Shown one piece after another: positions 16,152-23,375 of a stretch of DNA of 42,252 nt. Source of the stretch: Candidatus Roizmanbacteria bacterium (GTDB lineage Bacteria; Patescibacteriota; Microgenomatia; UBA1406; GWC2-37-13); NCBI GenBank assembly GCA_016201695.1, contig JACQCK010000040.1, positions 1 to 42,252 on the forward strand, in the 5' to 3' direction. Every line of letters starts with the position of its first letter. Position 1 is the stretch's first letter. Position numbers and translations under genes: made by a program. A model generated the notes under the pieces. That model was not told where the DNA came from and did not search any database. It was given only the letters and a program-made list of their open reading frames with translations.

Positions 16152-16412
16152 ATGAATAATTCTCAGCGCAAATTGCGACTCTTAATCGACGAAATAATGA
16201 AAATAAATGACCGTAAAACTATGGAAAACTTTTTGTTGGGGTTATTAACGCCGCAAGAGATTATGGAACTGCCAACACGGATTGAGATTGTAAAACTGTT
16301 AAAAAAAGGAATCCCGCAGGTGCAGATTGCCAAGAAGTTAGGAATTGGTGTGGCGACGGTCACCCGCGGTTCAACCGAAATAAAAAAAGGCAGATTTATC
16401 AACATTAAGTAA
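16152..16412 (+). CDS. TrpR-family transcriptional repressor
   Basis: An 86-residue helix-turn-helix protein of the Trp repressor superfamily. The match to E. coli TrpR is direct in LLTPQEIMELPTRIEIVKLL and in the reading-head segment QVQIAKKLGIGVATVTRGS. Residues equivalent to Trp-contacting T44, R54 and R84 are present (T33, R43, R72), but the equivalent of S88 is glutamate (E76), so ligand preference may differ from L-tryptophan. An operator-like palindrome sits in its own promoter. The TrpD-like/BtpA pair lies 167 bases downstream on the same strand and may be co-regulated. It could also belong to the less characterised YerC/YecD branch, but the TRGS signature favours TrpR. Confidence 0.88.
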   Translation: MNNSQRKLRLLIDEIMKINDRKTMENFLLGLLTPQEIMELPTRIEIVKLLKKGIPQVQIAKKLGIGVATVTRGSTEIKKGRFINIK

Positions 16413-16579
16413 TTATCAACCCCCGGGGTTGCAGGTCCAAACATATGCATGCATTTGATTTTGCCTCCTTAATTTTGTGGCGGCCCCAATCGCGCGGGGT
16501 TATTCTTTGGTGAATTAAATTCGTTTTTTTAGAAGTAAACCCCGCCCAACCGGCGGTTATTAGTATTTTTACTATTATT
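16413..16579 (+). other. 167-base hairpin-rich intergenic leader
   Basis: This is the gap between the TrpR-like and TrpD-like genes. It contains CAACCCC-C-GGGGTTG (a perfect 7-bp inverted repeat near 16428), a CCCC...GGGG stem around 16483-16498, and CCGCC-CAACC-GGCGG just before the start. The GC-rich hairpins stand out in an otherwise AT-rich stretch. It may hold a terminator for the repressor gene or a regulated leader for the downstream pair. I see no U-tract directly after a strong stem and no known riboswitch signature. Confidence 0.4.
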
Positions 16580-18052
16580 ATGAAAGACAAAATAGATTTT
16601 GCTATATCACCTCGCCCGGTGGCGACAATTAGGCTACACGGTTTTCCTTATGATCGGGAAGTTGACGGCAGACGAATCAGCTGTACCGACACTCTTGAAC
16701 TCTTAGCGCAATCATCAGATTATGAAGGTAGGCTCCGACGAAATATAGGTCGATACGACAAAGAGCTTCAACCACTATTCAGTCTTGGATTTCACGGATT
16801 GGACGGACTTGTAAAATCAAGAAAGCCCTTAACATATGATCAGGCATTTAGCCTCTTGGCTTTTGTTAGTTTGTCGTCAAATCGTGCTTTGAAAGATATT
16901 CTTGTGTCTCAAGTAAAGGGACATGAAATGTACCACGACGTAAACACACTGCTTTTACAATCGGTATCACTCCTTCAGTCAATGTCTACACGAGAGGCAA
17001 TCGTCGGACTCCAACCACAGGAAGTCGCCGGAATGATTGCCGCAACCCTAGAGTTAGATACTATTTGCCGGCCAGGAATAGCTTCTGCTGATCCGATTAT
17101 TGGGATTGGTGGAATGGGGGGAGATAAGGGCGTCCATGTCAACGGCGAAGTCACAAAACTGTTTAGTGTTTCAACGTTATCGGCGATCGGCTTAGGTTCT
17201 CATGGATATGTACACAAACATCATTCATATCCCAATACTTCAAAAGTGGCCGGTCAATCAGCGATTGAAGCGATGGGTGCGCGATCAGACTTTACCACGA
17301 GGGAGCAGATGCAGAATGTTCAACGAAGTTCAAAAATATTAATGTCAAGTTGTCATACAACGAGGACCATTCATACGATTTCCCATATGTTAAAGGGAGA
17401 GACAATTAATCACGTGATTGGACCGGGAGCAGTTCCACATGATGAAAAAGATATTTTATCAATGTTTATTGGAGTTAATCATAATATTCATCCGGCAACG
17501 TTCATAAAAGCACTTCGTATTCTCGCCGAAAAAGGAGTAGCCCGATACACAAATTCCGTTGCCTTCTGTACGGTAGACAACAGGAAGGGAGTGAGTACTC
17601 ATATTCTAAGTGACGACCGATTCTATCAAGACGACGATTTAAAAGCGGCCATCGTTTTGGATGAAGTTGCCCCTCCTCCGTTTGTTACGCTCGCATCATT
17701 TTTGATAGACGGACGGGTTGAGACAGCTTTCATTCACGCTGCAGATTTTGATCCCGATCTACATAATCTTGATTTTCACAGTCTTGCTGTCCCAAATTCT
17801 CAAGACGCCATACTTGAAGCAAACGAAAAAGTCGTACGGGCCGAAGACCCGGCAAGAGTTGCCTATGTGGCCATGTCGATGGCCTTGGCGCTTTTTACCC
17901 GCGACTTTGCTCAGACGAAAGACGCAATATTAGACGATAATGCAAGAAAATATTTATTGGGGCAATGCTATAAGAGGGCACATGAATCCATTATGAATGG
18001 AGAGCTGGCAAAAAAGTTAGATAATTATGTAAATGCCACAAATAATCTATGA
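16580..18052 (+). CDS. TrpD/nucleoside-phosphorylase-like (glycosyltransferase family 3 fold) protein
   Basis: A 490-residue protein related to the anthranilate phosphoribosyltransferase/pyrimidine-nucleoside phosphorylase superfamily. GIGGMGGDKG (175-184) corresponds to the phosphoribosyl-binding GTGGDG loop, KLFSVSTLSA (193-202) to the NxSTxxA segment, and KHHSYPNTSKVAGQSAIEAM (213-232) to TrpD's KHGNRSVSSKSGSADVLEAL. A helical region at about 85-165 precedes the catalytic core, as in the family. It is longer than TrpD (~340) and close to archaeal-type AMP phosphorylases, but matches neither exactly, so the substrate is open. It overlaps the next gene by ATGA. The first ~80 residues are unassigned. 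Confidence 0.68.
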   Translation: MKDKIDFAISPRPVATIRLHGFPYDREVDGRRISCTDTLELLAQSSDYEGRLRRNIGRYDKELQPLFSLGFHGLDGLVKSRKPLTYDQAFSLLAFVSLSSNRALKDILVSQVKGHEMYHDVNTLLLQSVSLLQSMSTREAIVGLQPQEVAGMIAATLELDTICRPGIASADPIIGIGGMGGDKGVHVNGEVTKLFSVSTLSAIGLGSHGYVHKHHSYPNTSKVAGQSAIEAMGARSDFTTREQMQNVQRSSKILMSSCHTTRTIHTISHMLKGETINHVIGPGAVPHDEKDILSMFIGVNHNIHPATFIKALRILAEKGVARYTNSVAFCTVDNRKGVSTHILSDDRFYQDDDLKAAIVLDEVAPPPFVTLASFLIDGRVETAFIHAADFDPDLHNLDFHSLAVPNSQDAILEANEKVVRAEDPARVAYVAMSMALALFTRDFAQTKDAILDDNARKYLLGQCYKRAHESIMNGELAKKLDNYVNATNNL

Positions 18053-18885
18053 AAAAAAATAAATTTTTATCACTATTCTCTGTGTCAAATCCAGTGATCG
18101 GTGTCGTTCATTTTTTACCCCTTCTCGGATTTACAAATCATTCATCAATGGATAAAGTCTACGGAGCGGCAAAAATTGATACTGAGAGATTTATAAAAGG
18201 CGGAATATCCGGTATTTTTTTTGAAAATAACTATGATCTTCCCCATAGGATTTATGTTGGTCCAGAAACGATCGCTTCAATGACCTATCTTATTTCGCGT
18301 TTGACTGAAACAATCAAGATTCCATTTGGAGTAAGCGTGCTCTGGAACGACTATAAAAGCGCTTTTGCCATCGCCAAAGCGACCGACGCATCTTTTATCC
18401 GAATCCCGGTATTTGTTGATGATGTGAAAACCAGTTTCGGAAATATTCATAAAGTTGCCAAACAAGCTTTAGGTTATCAAAAGAAAATAAATGCCGAAGC
18501 GATAGCAATCTGTTCAGATATCCAGGTTAAGCACTCAGTTATGTTGAATAAAACAAAAAGCATTACTCGTTCCGCTATACAAGCAATAAAGGCTGGAGCC
18601 GATGCGCTTATTATTACCGGTCAATGGACAGGAAAAGCGCCGGAAATAAATAAACTTAAACAGGTGCGAAAAAAAGTAGGTGGTTTTCCGATTCTTATCG
18701 GAAGCGGCATAAATCAGAAAAATATTCAATCACTCAAGCCGCTTTGTAATGGAGTGATCGTTTCGACTTCATTAAAGGCGGGGTACGATCAGTCGGCCGA
18801 TATTAATAGAAATATAAAAAGCTATAAGCAAAGGATAAGTCTAAAAAAAGTTAAAACCCTTATGAAATCCTATGTCGGTCGGTAG
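18049..18885 (+). CDS. BtpA/SgcQ-family TIM-barrel protein
   Basis: A 278-residue TIM barrel. NPVIGVVHFLPLLGF (start), GGISGIFFENNYDLPHR, IPFGVSVLWNDYKSAFAIA, ASFIRIPVFVDD, ICSDIQVKHS, GADALIITGQWTG and PILIGSGINQKNI follow the order of conserved blocks in the BtpA family. BtpA is linked to photosystem I in cyanobacteria, but most homologues, including this one, are in organisms without photosynthesis and have no settled function. The fold is that of TrpF/TrpC-type phosphate-binding barrels. The ATGA overlap with the TrpD-like gene suggests coupled translation and a shared pathway, possibly acting on a phosphoribosyl compound (inference). Confidence 0.85.
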   Translation: MKKNKFLSLFSVSNPVIGVVHFLPLLGFTNHSSMDKVYGAAKIDTERFIKGGISGIFFENNYDLPHRIYVGPETIASMTYLISRLTETIKIPFGVSVLWNDYKSAFAIAKATDASFIRIPVFVDDVKTSFGNIHKVAKQALGYQKKINAEAIAICSDIQVKHSVMLNKTKSITRSAIQAIKAGADALIITGQWTGKAPEINKLKQVRKKVGGFPILIGSGINQKNIQSLKPLCNGVIVSTSLKAGYDQSADINRNIKSYKQRISLKKVKTLMKSYVGR

Positions 18886-19282
18886 CGCGGAATTGTTTTA
18901 TTGATAATAAGAAGAGTATTAACATAATTATCTGACAGGCGAGACAAATGGGACAGAGGACCTTGAGAAAAAACACTTCGATTACTGTCACTCGCAGGCA
19001 AAACAGCACTCCGAAAGAAGTCATTCCTAAAAGAAGTTTTTTCCGTTTTGTCAGTCCCGCAAAAAGAATTACTATATATCCAACCAATCCGTATAACGCG
19101 GTGGGAATACCAAATAAGGTCGAGACCGGCCCTTTTATTACTGCGTCGCAGTTGACGACGGTATTGATTGAGCAGGGTTGAAAAGCCGGCTGATACCAGT
19201 AGCTGTAAAAAAGATATGAGGCAAGGATGATGCCAACAACAGAGAGAAAAACGACGGAGGTCCAGATTTTTTTTTGGCTCAT
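18860..19282 (-). CDS. Vitamin K epoxide reductase (VKOR) family protein
   Basis: About 140 residues with four membrane helices. It carries the VKOR cysteines C37 and C45 (PCSINTVVNCDAVIKGPVST) and the active-site CPIC at 110-113. GIPTALYGLVGY is the conserved helix after the first cysteine pair. Bacterial VKORs oxidise a periplasmic thioredoxin-like partner and reduce quinone, like DsbB. The start at 19282 is chosen because the longer frame would run into the upstream regulator and begins with non-membrane sequence. The 3' end overlaps the convergent BtpA-family gene by 26 bases. Confidence 0.88.
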   Translation of the reverse strand: MSQKKIWTSVVFLSVVGIILASYLFYSYWYQPAFQPCSINTVVNCDAVIKGPVSTLFGIPTALYGLVGYIVILFAGLTKRKKLLLGMTSFGVLFCLRVTVIEVFFLKVLCPICLACQIIMLILFLLSIKQFRATDRHRIS

Positions 19283-19335
19283 TGTATTCGCTACCGAATA
19301 GTAATATTTTTCACAAGGATAATAAGTGATGGCAG

Positions 19336-19983
19336 TCACAGGCCGTTTTCTCTTTCGAGCAAGGCGACATCGGGGAGGAGAATATGGCGGGAGTAGTAGG
19401 CGGTTAATTTTTTCCGTTCCAGCTGTTTCCACTGGCGGCTGGTCGTCTCGCGGGTAAGCCCGGTCAGAGCGGCCAGATCGCTATGGGTAAATTTGTGAGT
19501 AATCAGGTCTCCCTGCGGGGTACTCTTGCCGAAGTGACGGGCAAGGAAAACGAGCGTCGAAATGAGGCGCTCTTTGGCGTTCATAGTGGAAGTCCGCTCG
19601 AGGCGAAGGGCCAAACGGTCGAGGCCGCCAAGAAGACGTTTGCTCAGGTCCATGAGGACCGGCGGATTTTCCAGCAAAAATTTTATCACCCTCGCTTTGG
19701 GGCATATGTTGAGTTTGACTTCGCCGACGGTTTCATAGTAATAACGGTTGGGGATGCCGGCCAGGGCTTCAGTCATCGGAAAAAAGGCGCCGGCGGTAAA
19801 AATATGTACCGTCAGTTCGACGCCGTGTGTCGTGACCATGTAGTTTCGGACGTGTCCCTTTTTCAAATAAAATACCGCGGTCAGGGTTTTGTCGGGGTGA
19901 ATAAGCGGTTCTTTATGGGGGAGAGTTTGAGCGGGAAATTGCGCGAAAAAACGGGAGACGGTTTGCTGGATGGCAGCATCCAT
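19336..19983 (-). CDS. Crp/Fnr-family transcriptional regulator
   Basis: About 215 residues. The N-terminal cyclic-nucleotide-binding-like barrel is visible in TAVFYLKKGHVRNYMVTTHG and GAFFPMTEALAGIPN. A dimer helix (RLLGGLDRLALRLERTSTMN) links it to a winged helix with FTHSDLAALTGLTRETTSRQWKQLER as the recognition region. It lacks the N-terminal cysteine cluster of FNR, so it is not an iron-sulfur sensor of that type; the ligand is unknown. The start at 19983 is decided by the promoter: the longer frame's TTG start falls inside the -35 box. The VKOR gene follows after 53 bases and may share the transcript. Confidence 0.87.
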   Translation of the reverse strand: MDAAIQQTVSRFFAQFPAQTLPHKEPLIHPDKTLTAVFYLKKGHVRNYMVTTHGVELTVHIFTAGAFFPMTEALAGIPNRYYYETVGEVKLNICPKARVIKFLLENPPVLMDLSKRLLGGLDRLALRLERTSTMNAKERLISTLVFLARHFGKSTPQGDLITHKFTHSDLAALTGLTRETTSRQWKQLERKKLTAYYSRHILLPDVALLERENGL

Positions 19984-19990
19984 ATGGGCA

Positions 19991-20019
19991 AGTATACAAA
20001 TCTTTACCCTTTGAATCAA
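19991..20019 (-). promoter_or_regulatory. Leaderless promoter of the Crp/Fnr-family gene
   Basis: On the reverse strand, TTGATT (20019-20014), a 17-base spacer and TATACT (19996-19991) are followed 7 bases later by the ATG at 19983. The predicted transcript starts at or next to the start codon. Confidence 0.75.
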
Positions 20020-20165
20020 TCAAATCGGCATTTAAGTCGGGGATGAATGGCTGAATCTTAGATTGCCATGCTGTTTAAGTCGTCAGTCTGCTATTAAAAA
20101 ATTAATAGACTTTGGATACTTGGCTATGGTATATTTATAAAATATTACCAATTTTCCGTTACGTT

Positions 20166-20636
20166 ATGACAGACAATAAAAAAGGTTCTTCTTTTGGGAT
20201 CGGCGTGCTGATCGGTACAATTTTAGGCGGTTTGGCCGCCTTCTTTTTTTCGCCAAACAGTGGTGAAGAAAACCGGGAAATAGTGGCCAAGAAAATCAAA
20301 GAAGTGGAAAAATGGCTGGACCAGGCCGACATTCCCGGTCAACTCAAGGAAATTTATGGGGAAGTCAGCGACGAAGGAATCAGGCTTTACAAACAGGTGG
20401 CCAAAGAACTGAAGGTTAAGCTGAATGAGGCCAAAAAGGCGATCGATAATTTTGACGGTGACAAATATCAGGCAATGGTGGGCGAGGCGGTGGATAAAGT
20501 GCGCAAAGAAACCGACGCGACGATTGAACTCGCTGATAAACTAAAGAGATATCTTGTCAACAAGTGGGACGAGCTCAAGGACATAAGTGAAAAAGACATA
20601 AAAAAAGCAGTTAAAAAAAGATTGAAAAAAAGCTAA
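20166..20636 (+). CDS. YtxH-like membrane protein
   Basis: About 156 residues from the ATG at 20166. The N-terminus is a Gly-rich membrane helix (GIGVLIGTILGGLAAFFFSP) followed by NSGEENRE, the signature of YtxH-domain proteins. The rest is a long charged helical region (IKEVEKWLDQADIPGQLKEI, AKELKVKLNEAKKAIDNFDG) ending in a lysine-rich tail. Such proteins sit in the cytoplasmic membrane and are tied to stress responses, but their biochemical role is not known. The longer frame from 20112 adds residues encoded by the AT-rich upstream region and is unlikely. The serine hydrolase gene starts 14 bases after the stop. Confidence 0.75.
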   Translation: MTDNKKGSSFGIGVLIGTILGGLAAFFFSPNSGEENREIVAKKIKEVEKWLDQADIPGQLKEIYGEVSDEGIRLYKQVAKELKVKLNEAKKAIDNFDGDKYQAMVGEAVDKVRKETDATIELADKLKRYLVNKWDELKDISEKDIKKAVKKRLKKS

Positions 20637-20650
20637 AAGTTATTAAAACC

Positions 20651-21448
20651 GTGAACGGCAAAAAAGGCGAAGTCGCAACAATTATTACCATTGGTACGGT
20701 TATCATACTGGGGATCTCTATTTTGCTTCCCCAACTTTTTGGGAGCAAAAATAAAATATACAAAACAAAAGCGGCCGAAAGCGCTTTTAATCGAAGAAGC
20801 TGTGAGGGTCTCGGCGGCTGGTTTTGTGCGGGAGAATGCGCCGATAAGAGCGTCCGGGCAAACTACGAGGGGGTGTATGGAACTAGCGGCAAGAGTCAAT
20901 GGTACCGCGACAAAGCCGTAGCGGGCGGTTTTGATCCGGCATATTGTGAAAGCGCAAATATTAAATGTACCAGCGGTTGGTACTGCTACCAGGACGACAG
21001 CTGTCTTTCGCTTGACGAAGTAAACATTTGGACCAATACTTATGCCGCTTTTGGTAATGGAGCGGGATTTAACCAATGGATTAAACAAAAAGAAGAATCG
21101 GTCGGCCAAAACCAGTGTAAAAAATATAGCGCCGACGGAGGCTTAATCACAGCAGGTACTATAACGCCGACACCGTCTTCAACCGATCGGAGTGCAGCAT
21201 CTTGGAAGCAAAAGGAGCGAATGGTCGCGGCGGGAAAAAGGACATCACCGGCAACTGCAATCCGGAGTGTTGTGAACAGTCTTCCCAATGTGAAAATGGT
21301 CGAACCTGTGGAATATATGACGGAAAGGGTAATGGATACTGCCAAAGCAGGTCTTCTTGTGATAATATCGTGCCGACGATTGCGCCAATTAAAATACCAA
21401 CGGCGCCGCCCGTTCCAACCGCAGTTCCAACCGCTACTCCAACCGTAA
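20651..21448 (+). CDS. N-terminal part of a frameshifted surface serine hydrolase/VanY protein
   Basis: GTG start at 20651. The genuine part appears to be residues 1 to about 180: a membrane helix (about 8-27, ATIITIGTVIILGISILLP), then a Cys-rich region (CEGLGGWFCAGECAD, CTSGWYCYQDDSC) and the start of a linker (TITPTPSSTD). After about 21190 the sequence in this frame loses protein-like character and runs to a stop at 21448, while the next frame carries a matching Cys-rich and PT-rich continuation. I read the two frames as one protein of roughly 790 residues interrupted by a -1 shift or a missing base. An in-phase GGGAAAA slippery heptamer lies in the overlap. Confidence 0.7.
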   Translation: MNGKKGEVATIITIGTVIILGISILLPQLFGSKNKIYKTKAAESAFNRRSCEGLGGWFCAGECADKSVRANYEGVYGTSGKSQWYRDKAVAGGFDPAYCESANIKCTSGWYCYQDDSCLSLDEVNIWTNTYAAFGNGAGFNQWIKQKEESVGQNQCKKYSADGGLITAGTITPTPSSTDRSAASWKQKERMVAAGKRTSPATAIRSVVNSLPNVKMVEPVEYMTERVMDTAKAGLLVIISCRRLRQLKYQRRRPFQPQFQPLLQP

Positions 21449-23046
21449 CTCCAACTATGGTTCCAACTTACGCCGTGATTCCAACCACCGCTCCAACCGT
21501 GATTCCGACCCCAACAGCACCGATTAGTACTCCGGATTATTCGGTGATTGATCTAAATAATGGTGCCGTTAAATCCTTAAGCTACACGGTAAAATCGTCA
21601 GGACAATCTTTTTCACCTGTAAATATCACTCTGCAAGAAGACAGTGAATTAAAAAATTCCCTACAGTCAATAATTAATAAATATCCGGCGATTACGCAAG
21701 CGTCGATAGTCGCAAAAGATTTGTCGAGCGGAAGAGGAGTCGTCATTAACGGTGATTATGTTTATACGGCGGCGAGTGCAGGGAAATTATTTCCGGCAGT
21801 ATTTTTGCTGCGGATGGTTGATAGCGGGGACCTTCGTTCCGACAATTTATTTAAAGGCAACGGTTTTGGTCAGTTGGATATGAATCAACTACTCTACCAT
21901 TTACTAAACGGCAGAGGTACGAATTATTATTCGGAGTCCGGCCAAATTTGGACTTTTCTAAAAAACATGATATCTTTGCCGACAATACAAGACAGTGCTT
22001 CTGCCTGGCAGGCAACTTCATATAATGCAGAGGACAATACCATAACGCCGAGAGCTATGCTGGATTTCCTGACTCAAGTCGAGAAATCCAATATTCTTCA
22101 GGGTCAAACAAAAAGTACTCTTTATAATGTTTTACAAAATACAAATAACGATAGTTTGATTGCAAAAGGGGCGCAGGGTTATACAACCATTCATAAATGG
22201 GGACTGCTTTCTGATACGCTGGTTGATACGGGACTTATCCAAGGTAAGGGTAAATCGGTTGCAGTTGCGATTTTTACGAAAGGCGATACAAAAAATTTTG
22301 CGATTTTTCAAGAAGCGACAAGAGAGATTGTGCAAAAGCTTATCGAAAATATCTCGAGTAATATTAATACAAATCCGCCTGGAGGCAATATAACACCATC
22401 GAACTGTAAAGCAAAAGAATTAGATCCATATTTGCCTCAGCCGCAGCACTTGGACGATAACGAATTATGTAACGATGGTTCGTTGGCAAAATTATTCAGT
22501 CCTTCATACACGCCGGCTAACTTAGTCAACTTAAGAACGGTACTCGGCAGTAAATATTTATTACTAGAAGGGTTAAGCGAAAATAATCAGATATTAGTTA
22601 AAGACGCGATGGTTAATGATTTAAAGAAACTGCTAGACTATATTACCGATAAATATAATCAGAGCGGGCAAAGTGCCTGTATACCGGCGGTTGCTTATGG
22701 ATATAGAAGTTTCGCTTTACAACAGCAACTGTATGACAAGAACAACTGCATCTGGGATCCCGAAACCGCATCAAGCGTGGTTAAAGATCAATACGGCAAA
22801 ATTCCCCAGAATAAACAAGATCGTCGGTGGTGTGGAGCGGGAAGACCTGGCGGGAGTACCCACCAATCAGGTCTGGCGGTTGATCTCTATTGTGCGAAGC
22901 TAACCTGTAGCGATCAATCAAATTGCAAAATAGATCTAGACTATAATAGAAGTATAAAACAGTTTTTGACCAATGTAGAAATGAATAATTTCGGCTTTAT
23001 CAAATCGTTACCGCAAGATACACCGCATTATGAGTATTTTCGTTAA
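21202..23046 (+). CDS. Serine beta-lactamase-like hydrolase fused to VanY D,D-carboxypeptidase (C-terminal part of frameshifted gene)
   Basis: This frame is open from 21130; the TTG at 21202 is only its first possible start. Order of parts: Cys-rich module (CNPECCEQSSQCENGRTC), PT linker (about 57-110), a serine hydrolase domain (about 140-390) of the class A beta-lactamase/penicillin-binding type with the S-x-x-K motif SAGK at 192-195, then a VanY/M15 domain (about 430-614). The VanY metal site is visible in GGSTHQSGLAVDLY (H and D ligands) and the final PHYEYF (H ligand). Both activities fit peptidoglycan processing outside the cell. HKWG may be the equivalent of the KTG motif. It probably continues the protein starting at 20651. 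Confidence 0.8.
   Translation: MEAKGANGRGGKKDITGNCNPECCEQSSQCENGRTCGIYDGKGNGYCQSRSSCDNIVPTIAPIKIPTAPPVPTAVPTATPTVTPTMVPTYAVIPTTAPTVIPTPTAPISTPDYSVIDLNNGAVKSLSYTVKSSGQSFSPVNITLQEDSELKNSLQSIINKYPAITQASIVAKDLSSGRGVVINGDYVYTAASAGKLFPAVFLLRMVDSGDLRSDNLFKGNGFGQLDMNQLLYHLLNGRGTNYYSESGQIWTFLKNMISLPTIQDSASAWQATSYNAEDNTITPRAMLDFLTQVEKSNILQGQTKSTLYNVLQNTNNDSLIAKGAQGYTTIHKWGLLSDTLVDTGLIQGKGKSVAVAIFTKGDTKNFAIFQEATREIVQKLIENISSNINTNPPGGNITPSNCKAKELDPYLPQPQHLDDNELCNDGSLAKLFSPSYTPANLVNLRTVLGSKYLLLEGLSENNQILVKDAMVNDLKKLLDYITDKYNQSGQSACIPAVAYGYRSFALQQQLYDKNNCIWDPETASSVVKDQYGKIPQNKQDRRWCGAGRPGGSTHQSGLAVDLYCAKLTCSDQSNCKIDLDYNRSIKQFLTNVEMNNFGFIKSLPQDTPHYEYFR
21232..21238 (+). promoter_or_regulatory. Candidate -1 slippery heptamer
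   Basis: GGGAAAA lies in the correct phase for the upstream frame (G GGA AAA), within the overlap of the two frames (21130-21448). A weak stem, CACCGG with CCGG-A-GTG, starts a few bases downstream. It would join the two halves in the -1 frame. A simple one-base deletion or assembly error near 21180-21195 explains the same data and reads more naturally. Confidence 0.3.
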
Positions 23047-23049
23047 AAT

Positions 23050-23370
23050 ATGAAAAGACTTATTATTTTGCTTAGTTTAATTTTTATATCTCTAGTCGTC
23101 ATTTTGGTCGTTTATTTATCGGCGAGGCCAGTGATAAATCAAAAAAAGCAAGTTTCCGATACACCAGTTATAAAAATCAATAAAACCAATAATAGAGATA
23201 TTGTCGAGCCGAATATAACTAACAAAATTTCCGAAAAAGATACCTTGCAGAAGCAAATTACTTTATCCAACGGCAAACAAGTTAATATAGAAGTTCCAAC
23301 AAATATGTCGAATAGTATTTCCTCTGACTTAATCGAGCGATATCTGCCAAAAAATAGCGAAAAAAAGTGA
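23050..23370 (+). CDS. Small membrane-anchored hypothetical protein
   Basis: A 106-residue protein starting 3 bases after the VanY stop, so it belongs to the same operon. It has one N-terminal transmembrane helix (about 4-25, LIILLSLIFISLVVILVVYL) and a polar, Lys/Asn-rich external part with no recognised domain. The region QITLSNGKQVNIEVPTNMS may form a small beta hairpin. It is AT-rich like the end of the preceding gene. It may be an accessory to the cell-wall hydrolase, but nothing in the sequence proves that. Confidence 0.68.
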   Translation: MKRLIILLSLIFISLVVILVVYLSARPVINQKKQVSDTPVIKINKTNNRDIVEPNITNKISEKDTLQKQITLSNGKQVNIEVPTNMSNSISSDLIERYLPKNSEKK

Positions 23371-23375
23371 CGGGG

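Noticed and set aside
16561-16574. Second trp operator before the TrpD-like gene (TAGTA-TTTT-TACTA)
   Set aside because: It is an inverted repeat with similar half-sites but lacks the CTAG core needed for a TrpR site.
19984-20019. Longer Crp/Fnr protein starting with TTG at 20019
   Set aside because: The TTG is the first half of the -35 box of a good promoter whose -10 ends 7 bases before the ATG at 19983.
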